From: Thermoleophilia bacterium
GTDB lineage: Bacteria; Actinomycetota; Thermoleophilia; RBG-16-64-13
NCBI GenBank assembly: GCA_026415615.1
Contig: JAOAGT010000010.1
Span: forward strand, 1-35,042
Direction of reading: 5' to 3'
DNA length: 35,042 nt
Position numbers and translations under genes: made by a program. The notes beneath the pieces were generated by a model, which ran no database searches, was not told where the DNA came from, and was given only the letters and a program-made list of their open reading frames with translations. Shown here one piece after another: positions 23,708 to 33,400 of this stretch. Each line of letters opens with the position of its first letter. Position 1 is the first letter of the stretch.

Positions 23708-24481
23708 TCACTGCGATCCAACCTCGAAGGGCTCGATCCGGGCGGCTCGCCCGTCAGGGCCGATTTCTAGCACCACACCCTCAAGCCACACATCCTGCTC
23801 TGCTACTTCAAAGCGCACCGGGAGCTGAGTCACCAGGCGCTCGATTACTAACTCTTTTTTTACCCCGATAACCGAATCTCTGGCCCCACACATGCCGGCG
23901 TCGGTGATGTAGGCGGTTCCGCCAGGGAGCACCCGGGCGTCTGCTGTACGTATGTGGGTATGAGTACCGATCACCGCGCTTACCCGCCCGTCGAGGTACC
24001 AGCCAAGGGCAACCTTTTCGCTTGTGGCCTCGGCATGAAAATCCACCACGATGTTTCTTATTCCTTGCAGCTGTTCGAGGGCAAGGTTTACGACCTCAAA
24101 AGGGGAGCGTGCCGGATAAAGGTAGAGACTGCCCAGGAGGTTGAGCACAGCCAGCCGGCCTGCTGGCGTGTCGATCACGGTTAGACCGCGGCCCGGGTTA
24201 GATTCAAGAAAGTTAAACGGGCGGATCACCCGTGGCTCTTGGTCAAGGTAGGAGTAGATCTCCCGTTGTCGCCACACATGGTTGCCAGTAGTGATAACGT
24301 CCACTCCCGCCTCAAACAGCATGTCGGCGTGGGCAGGCTTAAGTCCGGTCCCATCGGTGAGATTCTCCCCGTTTGCGATAACCGCATCGGCGCGATAGTC
24401 TGCCCGAAGTTGCGGCAGTTTTTGCACGAGCAGTTCTCGCCCCGGCTTCCCCACCACATCTGCAAAGAAAAGAACGATCAA
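23708..24481 (-). CDS. YmdB-family metallophosphoesterase (TIGR00282)
   Basis: The start is TTG at 24481, 5 bases after AAGGAGG, giving 257 residues. Metal-binding motifs of this phosphodiesterase family are present: FFADVVGKPGRE with the first aspartate, VIANGENLTDGTGL, TTGNHVWRQ, VDFHAEATSEK and IGTHTHIRTADARVLPGGTA. TDAGMCGARDSVIGV is the family-specific segment. Bacillus YmdB hydrolyses 2',3'-cyclic nucleotides and affects biofilm and motility gene expression; the same chemistry is expected here in the cytoplasm. It is often found near the rny (RNase Y) gene, which is not in this window. Length is normal and nothing is truncated. Confidence 0.94.
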   Translation of the reverse strand: MIVLFFADVVGKPGRELLVQKLPQLRADYRADAVIANGENLTDGTGLKPAHADMLFEAGVDVITTGNHVWRQREIYSYLDQEPRVIRPFNFLESNPGRGLTVIDTPAGRLAVLNLLGSLYLYPARSPFEVVNLALEQLQGIRNIVVDFHAEATSEKVALGWYLDGRVSAVIGTHTHIRTADARVLPGGTAYITDAGMCGARDSVIGVKKELVIERLVTQLPVRFEVAEQDVWLEGVVLEIGPDGRAARIEPFEVGSQ

Positions 24482-24629
24482 GAAGGCCTCCTTCTTTTTG
24501 GTAAAGAGTGTACCGCACAGGTTGCCGCAATCGCCGCGCCGCCAACAGCAGGCTTTGGTCCCATATCCCGCCCTTGGCTGCCCTCCTTACCGTCACGTTG
24601 CAATCAACAGTTAGCAAAGGAGGGAGCGT

Positions 24630-25817
24630 ATGAGACGAGAGCAGTTCGGCCCCACGCCGCATCTAGTGCGACGCAAGACTGCGCTTGCAATAGCGGCTGG
24701 TCTTGCGTTTTGCGCGGCGGTTGGAGCAACGCTTTGGGCCACCGACCTTGTCTTCGGAGCCAAGAGCATGGAGTCGCGGGGCAAGGAGCTGGCCACTTTG
24801 CCCTGGGGTAGCGGACCAGGACAGGTAGGACTTGTTCAGCCTACAGAGGGCCTTACTCGTGGTCCGGAAGCCCTCGCTGTATCGCCAGACGGTCGGATTG
24901 CTGTGCTTGACTCAGTAAACAGACGGGTCGTCTGTCTAGACGCCGCTGGACGCTACCTGCTTGCGGCTCCGGTGGCACTCGCCGAGCCACGCTTCTTGGC
25001 AGTGGACGAGCAAAGACTGTACGTGCTTGACTGTGACGCCGACCGCCAGCTTGTGACGCTCGATTGGCAAGGTGGGGTCCTTGGCACGGCAAAGCTACCC
25101 GAGCTACCCGATGTCGTAACTGGACTCTTCGCTACCAGCCAGGGAGCTTGCGTGGAGGTGGCGCACGACACTACATTTCTGATCCCAGAATCCTTGTGCG
25201 ACAACACTACGCTCTTGGCACAGACAGCCGGAGGGACAGAACCGGTCCCAACTGCGTCCGAGCAGGCTCGGGCCCGGGCAAGAACAGTCTCCCTCAAGGC
25301 GCTGCCTGGGCGACCGATTGATCACGAGCTTGCCCGTACCGTAAGGGCCCAATTCAAACCGCAAACCGGCCTTGAACTGACAACAGTTGACCTCGACAAG
25401 ACAACTCTCGGCGTCCGCCACGAGCGCATCATGCGGCCCGCCCTCGCTTTAGACCAGCCGCTCGAGCACTTGATCTCAGTAGACAGCGACAACTGCGGTG
25501 GAATCATAGTGGGGGCACGTCTACTCAATGCCGGGTCAGCAGCTAGCGGCCAGCCTGCCCTTGCTCTTACGCGCCTGGCTGCTGCCCAGTTGACCGAGCG
25601 ACGTAGCAACGCTTTCAAAGAGGTTTTGCTCCTCTCTGACTGCTCGGTAGCCTACGTGGGGCAGCCGTACGTAGTTGCCCCCGACGGGCGCATTTTCCAG
25701 CCGGTGGCGCTAAAGGACGGCTATCACATCCTGGTTCATGAATTTCCTCCTGGATCGCGGGGGAGAGAACAAGACCTTTCTCAAGAAACCGCCCTTAGTC
25801 AGGAGGTGGAACGATGA
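24630..25817 (+). CDS. Secreted/membrane-anchored protein with NHL-like beta-propeller repeats
   Basis: The 395-residue product has an N-terminal anchor (TALAIAAGLAFCAAVGATLW, about 17-36) with no clear signal-peptidase site. About 70-170 contains blade-like repeats: RGPEALAVSPDGRIAVLDSV with NRRVVCLD, then EPRFLAVDEQRLYVLDCDAD, resembling NHL/six-bladed propellers. The rest is less clear, ending VVAPDGRIFQPVALKDGYHI. Cysteines are few. The family is not recognised beyond the propeller feature. AAGGAGGG lies about 6 bases before the ATG. Its TGA overlaps the ATG of the NlpC/P60 gene (ATGA), so the two are translationally coupled and may act together at the envelope. Confidence 0.8.
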   Translation: MRREQFGPTPHLVRRKTALAIAAGLAFCAAVGATLWATDLVFGAKSMESRGKELATLPWGSGPGQVGLVQPTEGLTRGPEALAVSPDGRIAVLDSVNRRVVCLDAAGRYLLAAPVALAEPRFLAVDEQRLYVLDCDADRQLVTLDWQGGVLGTAKLPELPDVVTGLFATSQGACVEVAHDTTFLIPESLCDNTTLLAQTAGGTEPVPTASEQARARARTVSLKALPGRPIDHELARTVRAQFKPQTGLELTTVDLDKTTLGVRHERIMRPALALDQPLEHLISVDSDNCGGIIVGARLLNAGSAASGQPALALTRLAAAQLTERRSNAFKEVLLLSDCSVAYVGQPYVVAPDGRIFQPVALKDGYHILVHEFPPGSRGREQDLSQETALSQEVER

Positions 25818-26944
25818 CACAGCCAGGGAGTAGGGCAATGAGACACCCCAAAGACGCAGCGATGACGCGGCGGGCTCTCATAGGAACTAGGATGCGGCGA
25901 ACCAGGATGCGCTGCGTCTTACTTGCGCTCGGTCTTGGCCTAGCCACCGTTGTTTGGAGCGCAAGCACTTCAGCGGCACAGGCGGCAATACCCACCATGA
26001 CACGGGCGGAGATAGTAGCCCGGGCGGAGACTGCCCTTGGTTTGACCTACACCTGGGGCAAGGAAAGCTGGATCCCCAACGCTGGAACAGGATCGGGCAC
26101 GGATTGTTCTGGCCTTACCCTTAAGTGTTGGGAAGTTCCGCGTACCATGCTCTACCAGGAAGAGGACGGGGTCAACGCCACTATCTATCCCCGCTATACC
26201 AGCTATGAGTTCTACAACTGTCTGGGTCCGTGGTATGCGCTATCCAGTCGCTCTGAACTCAAGGAGGGCGACATCCTCGTCTACCACAGCGGGTCGTCGG
26301 GACACGTGGTGATCTACGCGGGCGGCGACCCCTGGAACTATCCCATTGTGTACGAGGCCCCCGGCACCGGCTACACCATCCGGCGAGCATCGCGGTACCT
26401 GGGCAGCGAGTATCTGCCCCGGCGGCGCAGCTCCATCTTAGAGACAACCAGCCTCGTCCTTGACAACCCAACCGCTAAGAGTGTGGGAGGCACCGACCTA
26501 GACGGGAACTGGGCCCGCTCCACCAGCAACAGTGGGTACTACGGCGACAATTACCAGGTGTGTGCCGCCACCACGGCCACAGCCTGGGCCCGCTGGACCC
26601 CGCGGTTTCCCACCTCCGGCTACTACCACGTCTACATACGCTGGACGGCGGCTTCTAACCGCGCCTCGTCAGCCAAGGTGACCATCAACACATCTAGCGG
26701 TCAGTATGTGAAGTACGTAGACCAGCGCACCAACGGGGGAACTTGGTACTACCTGGGGAAGTATCAATTCAACGCTGGATACTCAACAGGCTCGGGCAGC
26801 GTGACTATCTGGGCCACTGGCGCTAACGGTTATGTGGTTGCCGACGCCACTAAGGCGATTTCCTCACTCACCGCCAAACGATCCGAATCCGCACCTCCGG
26901 CGCAATGTCCTCGAGACGTTTGCTCTTGCACGGTGCCACTATGA
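25814..26944 (+). CDS. NlpC/P60 peptidase with golvesin-like C-terminal domain, 3' end altered
   Basis: The ATG overlaps the preceding stop and follows AGGAGGTGG. The 376-residue product has a signal sequence to about residue 58. The NlpC/P60 domain has catalytic C98 (SGTDCSGLTLKCW) and H164 (SSGHVVIYAGG), with the third site near E181. Such enzymes cleave peptide stems of cell-wall murein. A golvesin-C-like beta-sandwich spans about 213-347 (GYYGDNYQV; SGYYHVYIRWTAASNR; NGYVVADATK). That domain normally ends a few residues after VVADA. The final ~25 residues (ISSLTAKRSESAPPAQCPRD onward) are antisense to the end of the recombinase gene and probably replaced the native terminus on integration. 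Confidence 0.9.
   Translation: MTQPGSRAMRHPKDAAMTRRALIGTRMRRTRMRCVLLALGLGLATVVWSASTSAAQAAIPTMTRAEIVARAETALGLTYTWGKESWIPNAGTGSGTDCSGLTLKCWEVPRTMLYQEEDGVNATIYPRYTSYEFYNCLGPWYALSSRSELKEGDILVYHSGSSGHVVIYAGGDPWNYPIVYEAPGTGYTIRRASRYLGSEYLPRRRSSILETTSLVLDNPTAKSVGGTDLDGNWARSTSNSGYYGDNYQVCAATTATAWARWTPRFPTSGYYHVYIRWTAASNRASSAKVTINTSSGQYVKYVDQRTNGGTWYYLGKYQFNAGYSTGSGSVTIWATGANGYVVADATKAISSLTAKRSESAPPAQCPRDVCSCTVPL
26850..26870. mobile_element. Probable left attachment site/boundary of an integrated element
   Basis: The golvesin-like domain homology of the NlpC/P60 protein ends around VVADATK (about 26855), and the recombinase stop codon is at 26868-26870. A serine-integrase element would place its attL here. 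The exact core cannot be seen because the other end of the element was not found in the window. Confidence 0.4.
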
Positions 26945-28283
26945 TCTCTCGCACCACCAGTTCGTAGACGTCACGCTTGGCCTCTACTGACATAGCAGCC
27001 CACACTTCACGGGTCAGTTTCCCCAGGTCCTCCCACACACTTGCCAGCAGAGCGGCTCGTGCGCTGTCTTCGATACGCTCCTGGGCCTGGGAAATCTTCC
27101 GCTCCAGCTGCTGTCGGCGCTTTTCTTGGAACAGGCGTGCCGACCGAAACTCCGCCTCCGAGATGCTGCCCTCCGCATACATCGCCGCCAGACGGCCCAT
27201 AGATTCGACGACACGAGCAAGCTCCTCCTGCAGAGGTGCAAGTTCGGGCGGCGCTACTGGCACGATACGTGAAACGCGCACCCCACCTAGACGGCGGAAA
27301 AGTTGCCGCTCCACATACTCCTCCAGCTTGTGATAGCGGATAGTCACCCCACGGCTGCAGGCTCCCAGGTTGCCGCGGCGGCACACGTACGCTGGAGCTC
27401 CTGCAGATGTGTCGGTCTCAGTCGGACCGCCGCACACTCCACAACGCACTAGTCTGCTGGGAATCGCCCGACTGGGGGTGCGCCCCCGCACTCGCCTACG
27501 GGCAGCCATCAATGCTAGCGTCCGTTCGTACTCCTCGCGCGTAATCAGGGGCTCGATGTTACCCCCACCAACCAGGCCTTCTTCTGTGCGGCGTGCACCG
27601 GCCTGGTAGGGACTCCTGAGCATGTTGTACACGAGGCCGTCGGTCCAGATGCTGTCGCGTTTGCTGGGCACTCCCAGAGCGTTCAGTCGTCTTGCGATCC
27701 GCAAACAAGACCAGCCAGCCCAGTAACGCTCGTGCATCCATCTCCGCCAGCGTGCCTCCTCCGGGTTTAGCACCAGGCGCACGCCTCGTTCGTCCCGGAC
27801 ACGTGTCCACCCGTAAGGCACGATACCACCGTGCCAACGGCCCTGGCTGGCAAGCCTGCGGTGCATATCCCGCAGCCGTCTTCCCAGCCGCAGGCTCTCC
27901 AGCTTCGCAAGCGCGGCCGAGAGATCCCACATGAACTGCCCCTCCGGCGTCTCATCGGCGGGCATACCTACCGAGTCGACCTTGACCCCAGCTTCGCGCA
28001 GGCTAGCGAGAATCGCGTAGTGGTGCGCAGGTTCCCTGGACAGACGGTCGATGCGATAGAACACCACGGCGTCGCACTCCCCATCCTGAGCGCGCCTAAG
28101 AAGCTCCTGCAAGGCAGGACGCTCCTCGGGTGGTAGCCGGCCGGAGAGGTCGACGTCGCGGAACCACTCAGTGACAACCCAATTGCGTTGCCGGCAATAC
28201 CGTTCGATCTCGTCCCGTTGGATCTCAGGCGAGATGGAGTCCTCGCCGAGCTTGGAAACGCGGATGTAGGCGAAGGTCCTCAT
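26868..28283 (-). CDS. Large serine recombinase/integrase
   Basis: From the ATG at 28283 the protein is 471 residues; a GTG at 28310 is possible. The N-terminal resolvase domain has YIRVSKLGEDSIS with nucleophile S10, and YRIDRLSREPAHH. A recombinase domain follows (about 140-240: HGGIVPYGWTRV; LNALGVPSKRDSIWTD). Then comes a zinc ribbon (CGVCGG-x13-CRRGNLGAC) with a coiled-coil insert (about 345-410) and a C-terminal segment. This architecture is that of phage/ICE integrases and element-borne serine recombinases, which act at att sites without IS-like terminal repeats. The stop lies inside the 3' end of the NlpC/P60 gene, so the attachment site is probably next to it. SD is lacking and TATAAT sits 10 bases before the ATG. 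Confidence 0.93.
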   Translation of the reverse strand: MRTFAYIRVSKLGEDSISPEIQRDEIERYCRQRNWVVTEWFRDVDLSGRLPPEERPALQELLRRAQDGECDAVVFYRIDRLSREPAHHYAILASLREAGVKVDSVGMPADETPEGQFMWDLSAALAKLESLRLGRRLRDMHRRLASQGRWHGGIVPYGWTRVRDERGVRLVLNPEEARWRRWMHERYWAGWSCLRIARRLNALGVPSKRDSIWTDGLVYNMLRSPYQAGARRTEEGLVGGGNIEPLITREEYERTLALMAARRRVRGRTPSRAIPSRLVRCGVCGGPTETDTSAGAPAYVCRRGNLGACSRGVTIRYHKLEEYVERQLFRRLGGVRVSRIVPVAPPELAPLQEELARVVESMGRLAAMYAEGSISEAEFRSARLFQEKRRQQLERKISQAQERIEDSARAALLASVWEDLGKLTREVWAAMSVEAKRDVYELVVREIIVAPCKSKRLEDIAPEVRIRIVWR

Positions 28284-28293
28284 GCTGCCATTG

Positions 28294-28299
28294 ATTATA
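28294..28299 (-). promoter_or_regulatory. -10 element of the recombinase gene
   Basis: TATAAT on the minus strand ends 10 bases before the ATG at 28283, predicting a leader of only about 4 bases. A -35 hexamer is not convincing. A GGAGG at 28304-28308 is too far (20 bases) to serve the ATG. Confidence 0.4.
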
Positions 28300-28436
28300 A
28301 AAACCTCCACGGACAGAGCCAGCAGTCGTAAAGCCCCGCTCGGTTCGTGCCGATATACGAAACGGATTGCTGCCGAGGGAGGGCAGCCTTCGACGCGTCA
28401 CAGGAAACATATCAAGGGATACCGGGGAGGTCCGGG

Positions 28437-29906
28437 TTGTCCGTTGATGGGAGTTCTCAGAGTTCGTTTCGAGACTTCGTTGACGGACTGTCTTCTCCTG
28501 CCTGCTACGTCACAGGTAACCGAATCATCATGAACAGGGCCGCCCGGGAGCTCTTAGGATTTCAGTCTCAAGATCAGGAGTATGAGCTGGATGACTGGTT
28601 TACTTCGGTCTTTGGGGATTTCGCCGACCATGCCCGATCTTTATACGCCCTGCAGCGCTCTCTGGGACTCTCTCAGCCCATAACCCTGCCGGTGACGAAC
28701 CCGAATGGGGGTAGGTTCTGGGCGCAGGTGAGCTTCCAAGTTTCCGGAGCTGAGGAAGTCTGGTTTATTACCGATATGGGCTCAGGTGTGCACACCTGGA
28801 ACCGGCTGCGCGGGGCGGAAGCCCGTTGGCAGGCCCTAGTGGAAGGTCTGCCCGGCTGGGTCACTCAGGTGGCGCCGGATGGAACCATTACGTGGATCAG
28901 CCATACCCCCGACGGCCGGCCGCGTGAGGAAGTAGTTGGGCACAACGTGCTCGAGTCTCTACGCCTAAAACACTTTGAGCAGGCTGAGCAGCTGCTTAGC
29001 GAGCTCTTGCGGGACCCGCACCCGGTCCGCTTGGAGACAGACGAGGTTCTTCCGGATGGCCGGCACGTCTTCCACGAACATCACCTGGGGCCGCTCCTGG
29101 ACGGTAACAGGTGCATCGGCTTTGTTGTGCACAGTGTTGACGTCACGGAGCGGCATCAGCGTGAGCAGCTCATGCGGGAACAGGAGTGGCAGCTCATGCA
29201 GGCCCGCAAGATGGAGGCCCTCGGGCGCATGGCGGGCGGCGTAGCTCACGACCTAAACAATCTACTCGCCGTAATCTCCGGAAATCTGCAGCTGCTAGCA
29301 GCTGTGGCCGGGTCTGATGACCGTGTGCAGGAGAGCCTCCAAGAACTGCAAGAAGCGGTCGGGGAAGCTACGCATCTGATTAAGAATCTCCTCGCCCTGT
29401 CTCGCGGGCAGAAACTAAACCCAGTGGTGGCCGACCTCGGGGAGGTGCTTAGGAGTCTTACCCGTCTGTTGCGCTCGCAAGTAGGCAGAGGCGTCACCCT
29501 AGCTGTTGAGGTGGAGACGAACGTACCGAAGGTAGTAGTGGACGTAAGTCAGATGATCCAGGTCATCACCAACCTGGTCCTTAACGCCCGCGATGCTGTG
29601 GGCCAAAGAGGAGAGATCAAGGTCTCTCTTGAGCGGCTCGATCTGGAGACTGACATGCCCACCGGCCAGGGTGTAGTTCCGGTGGGCACTTACGCTGTGG
29701 TTCACGTGGCTGACACCGGCTGCGGCATGGACCAAGAAACGCAGGAGCACCTTTTCGAGCCCTTCTACACCACCAAGAAAGAGGGTACCGGCTTGGGCCT
29801 CGCGGTGGTCTACAGTGTTGTCCAGCAGAGCGGGGGCTACATCTGGTTCGAGACGGAACTGGGCAAAGGAACTACTTTTCATGTGGCATTGCCAGCGGCG
29901 GAGTGA
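28437..29906 (+). CDS. Orphan soluble PAS histidine kinase (copy 2, beside the recombinase)
   Basis: TTG 28437 is preceded by GGGGAGG at ideal spacing and gives 489 residues; the frame extends to GTG 28347 without an SD. It matches copy 1 (14061-15572) along its length: FVDGLSSPACYVTGNRIIMN, LHR/LQRSLGLSQPITLP, a PAS with PAC (LPGWVTQVAPDGTITWISHT; VVHSVDVTERH), and the phosphorylated histidine in MAGGVAHDLNNLLAVISGNL (H271). The ATP-binding motifs are LVLNARDA, DTGCGMDQETQEHLFEPFYT and GTGLGLAVVYSVVQQSGGY. It lacks a membrane segment, receiver domain and adjacent regulator. By eye the C-terminal halves are about two-thirds identical. It is divergent from the recombinase gene, so it may be cargo of the element or a flanking host gene. 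Confidence 0.92.
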   Translation: MSVDGSSQSSFRDFVDGLSSPACYVTGNRIIMNRAARELLGFQSQDQEYELDDWFTSVFGDFADHARSLYALQRSLGLSQPITLPVTNPNGGRFWAQVSFQVSGAEEVWFITDMGSGVHTWNRLRGAEARWQALVEGLPGWVTQVAPDGTITWISHTPDGRPREEVVGHNVLESLRLKHFEQAEQLLSELLRDPHPVRLETDEVLPDGRHVFHEHHLGPLLDGNRCIGFVVHSVDVTERHQREQLMREQEWQLMQARKMEALGRMAGGVAHDLNNLLAVISGNLQLLAAVAGSDDRVQESLQELQEAVGEATHLIKNLLALSRGQKLNPVVADLGEVLRSLTRLLRSQVGRGVTLAVEVETNVPKVVVDVSQMIQVITNLVLNARDAVGQRGEIKVSLERLDLETDMPTGQGVVPVGTYAVVHVADTGCGMDQETQEHLFEPFYTTKKEGTGLGLAVVYSVVQQSGGYIWFETELGKGTTFHVALPAAE

Positions 29907-30354
29907 CTGGGAGAGTGAGCTGCCCTCGATCTTGTTGGTACCTGGCGGCTGCCAAACTCGCTCGAGCAGGTTCGGCGCAGCCGATCTCTTATCACCGCAC
30001 CCCAGAAGTCCGGCGCGAGGCATCTTGGGGGTGTGCGTAGGCTGAGCTACCAGGGCGGGCCCGGGTTGCCTACTACGCTTTTCGCCACTCTCTGTCCGTC
30101 AACTTAGACGAGCGAATACAACGGGAGTGCCGTACGAATTCCGTGACCCTGCAGCCTATTGTGTGTGCAGCTACCGTGCCCACATCCAAACGTGCATCTA
30201 CGAGACATTCAAAGTTGGCTTGACTGACTCCGGGGCGCTGTATACAGTCTCTACACGGCCAGACTGACGGTGGGCGAGCGGCAGTCCTGGCGGTTCACGG
30301 GGTAGCTATGCTTCCACTTTACATCCCCGGGACCAGTGCCGTCCGCGCAGCCGG
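29907..30354. other. 448-bp intergenic region upstream of the restriction-modification gene
   Basis: No ORF with codon structure or family resemblance is visible. The only supported signal is the promoter at 30220-30248. The sequence after the kinase stop (29930-30050) shows no clear terminator hairpin. No RNA gene is recognised. Confidence 0.5.
30220..30248 (+). promoter_or_regulatory. Predicted promoter of the restriction-modification gene
   Basis: TTGACT (30220-30225) and TACAGT (30243-30248) are separated by exactly 17 bases. A start near 30255 would leave a leader of about 150 bases before the likely ATG at 30412. Confidence 0.5.
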
Positions 30355-30411
30355 TTGGTGGGGTGGGTGGTTGCCCACAATGGAGACTCTATTATCGAGC
30401 GGCTTGAAGGA

Positions 30412-33400
30412 ATGCCGGTATCGGACATACGAGAAATCCGTGCGCTAGTGAATTCCTATCTTCGCTCCATTGCAGAGCTTACCCAGCGGGAGGATGCGAG
30501 GGAGGAAAGCTACTACCCCGCGCTGAAGGATCTGCTTGAGGCACTGGCTCGGGCCCTAAAGCGTACTGCGTGCGTGACTGTTCTGCCGAAGCGCACCGAA
30601 GCTGGGAATCCGGACCTTCGTGTTTGGGACGGCTCGCATCGGGTGATCGGTTATGTTGAGGCTAAACTGCCGGGAGCTAGCCTTGAGCAGGTTGAAAGGT
30701 CGGAGCAGCTTCGGCGATACCTTCACACGTTCCCGAATCTGATTCTCACCGACTTCTATGAGTTCCGTTTGTTTCGGAATGGCACGTTGCGGGAGCGTGC
30801 TGTCCTACCTCGCCCACAAGCAAGGCAGCCGGTCGCAGTTAGGCTAGCGCCCGAACAAGCGCAGCCGCTGGAGCGACTCTTCGAGAGCTTCTTTTCCTAC
30901 GTCCTGCCACCCAGCCTGACTCCCGAGGCGCTCTCGGTAGCACTGGCACGGCGCACCCGGTTCTTGCGCGATCAGGTAATCCGTCAGGAACTGGCGCAAC
31001 AGAGTGGGCCGGTATTTGGGTTCTATGAGGCTTTCAAGAAATACCTGATCGCTGGTCTCACTGAAGAGCAATTCGCTGACCTGTATGCTCAGACGATCGC
31101 GTACGGACTTTTCGCTGCGCGCACCCGCACTCAAGGGCCCTTCAATCGCCAGCTTGCTTTCTCCCTCATTCCCTCCACCATCGGCATCTTGCGCGATGTC
31201 TTTCAATTCGTCTCGCTGGGCAAGCCTTCACAGCAATTGGAAATCATTGTGGATGAGATTGCCGCCGTCCTGAATGCCGCTGACGTGCAGGCAATTCTGG
31301 AACAGTACTACAAGCAAGGGAAAGGGGATGACCCTGTTCTCCACTTTTACGAAACCTTCCTGGTCGAGTATGATCCTCAGACTCGCGAGCGACGCGGCGT
31401 GTATTACACGCCGAAGCCGGTGGTCGGCTATATTGTCCGCGCGGTGCATCACTTGCTCCAGTCCCGCTTCGGCCTACCGGATGGTCTGGCAGACGAGTCT
31501 GTCACTTTGCTTGATCCCGCCGCCGGCACGCTCACCTTCCCGGCCGAGGCTATCCGCCTGGCCTTTGAGCAATTCACCGGCAAATATGGCACAGGCGGAA
31601 AAGAGAAATTCCTGCGCAAACACATCCTGCCGCACTTCTACGCCTTTGAGTTGCTGATGGCACCCTACGCCATCGGCCACATGAAAATTGGCTTCCTTTT
31701 CGAGGCGTTGGGGGCTCCGCTGCAGAACGGCGAGCGTTTCCAGTTCTACCTCACCAACACGCTGGAAATGGAGGATCTGCAACAGATTACCATCCCCGGT
31801 CTATCTTCGCTTTCGGAAGAGAGTCACCACGCGGCGCAGGTCAAGAAGAACGAGCCGATTCTCGTTATCCTCGGTAACCCGCCCTATTCGGGCCTTTCTG
31901 CCAACCAAAATGAGTGGACCGAGAAACTGGTCAAGACTGACCTGGACGGCGCGCAAAGTTACTACAGCGTGGATGGTCAGCCACTGGGCGAGAAGAACCC
32001 CAAGTGGCTGCAGGACGACTACGTCAAATTCCTACGCTTCGCCCAATGGAAGATTCACCGGGCTGGACGCGGCATTGTGGCCATGATTACAAACCACAGC
32101 TATCTGGATAACCCCACCTTCCGCGGGATGCGCCAGAGCCTGCTCAAGACCTTTGACGAGGTCTACATCCTGGATTTGCACGGCAACAGCCTGAAGCGCG
32201 AGACGGCGCCTGACGGGGGCCCGGACGAAAACGTCTTTGACATCCGCCAGGGCGTGGCGATTGCGCTCTTTGTCAAACACGGTAACAGCGCGCAACGCGG
32301 GCTGTATCACGCTGACCTCTACGGTTTGCGCGAGGACAAATACAAGTGGCTGGAGACCCATGATCTGACGAGCGCCAGCTATCGGCCCCTCCAGCCGGCC
32401 TCGCCCTACTACTTCTTCGTCCCGCGCGCGACGGAGAATTTGCAGGCTTATCAGTCGTGGCCGCGGATCAACGAGATCTTCCCCGTCCACAGCGTCGGTA
32501 TCGTGACGGCAAGGGATCACCTGACCATTCACTGGACAGAGGACGAAGCCTGGGCAACCGTTTTGAAGTTCAGCCGTATGAGCGAAGAGGAAGCACGCCA
32601 GACGTATAAGCTGGAGAAAGATGCCCGTGATTGGAAAGTTGCGCTCGCGCAACAGGATTTGCGACGCGATGGCGGTCCCCACCGTGAGAGAATCGTGCCA
32701 ATCCTCTATCGTCCCTTTGATGTTCGTTATACCTACTACACTGGGCGTTCGCGCGGCTTTCACTGCATGCCCCGCCCCGAAGTGATGCGCCACATGCTGG
32801 ATGGGGAGAATCTGGCGATTATGACTTGTCGTCAGATAACTCAACTCGTCTGGCAACATGCAATGGTTAGCGATAGGATCACTGATGATTGTATGGTGTC
32901 GAATAGAACACGTGAGCGCGGGTATCTGTTTCCTCTCTACCTGTACCCCTCCACCACCAAACCGGAGATGTTCCAACGGGCGAAGCAGCCTAACCTGGCC
33001 GAGTGGTTGCTGCCCAAACTGACGGCTGCCTATGGTTTTACCCCCTCACCAGAAGAAGTGCTGGCCTACATCTACGCCGTCCTGTACAGCCCGACCTACC
33101 GCCAAAAGTACGCCACCGAACTGCGCATTGATTTCCCCCGCGTCCCCTTCACTGCCGATCCCGCGCTCTTCCGTGAGCTGGCGAAGCTGGGACAAGAGTT
33201 GGTCGACCTGCACCTGCTACGTAAAGTTCCCGCCCACCCGGGCGTCAAGTATCAGGGCCAGGGCAGCGACAGAGTCGAATTTGTGCGCTATGACCCGGGC
33301 ACTGGGTGTGTCGCCATCAACAAGGATAAGTACTTTGAGGGCATCACGCCTGAGATGTGGGAATACCAAATCGGCGGCTATCAGGTGCTGGAGAAGTATC

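Noticed and set aside
26868-28310. IS607- or Tn3-type transposon
   Set aside because: The recombinase is the large serine integrase type with recombinase and zinc-ribbon domains; no TnpB, TnpA or terminal inverted repeats were found nearby.
32032-32976. 314-codon ORF antisense to the restriction-modification gene
   Set aside because: It lies wholly opposite a gene with clear methyltransferase features and shows no family motif.
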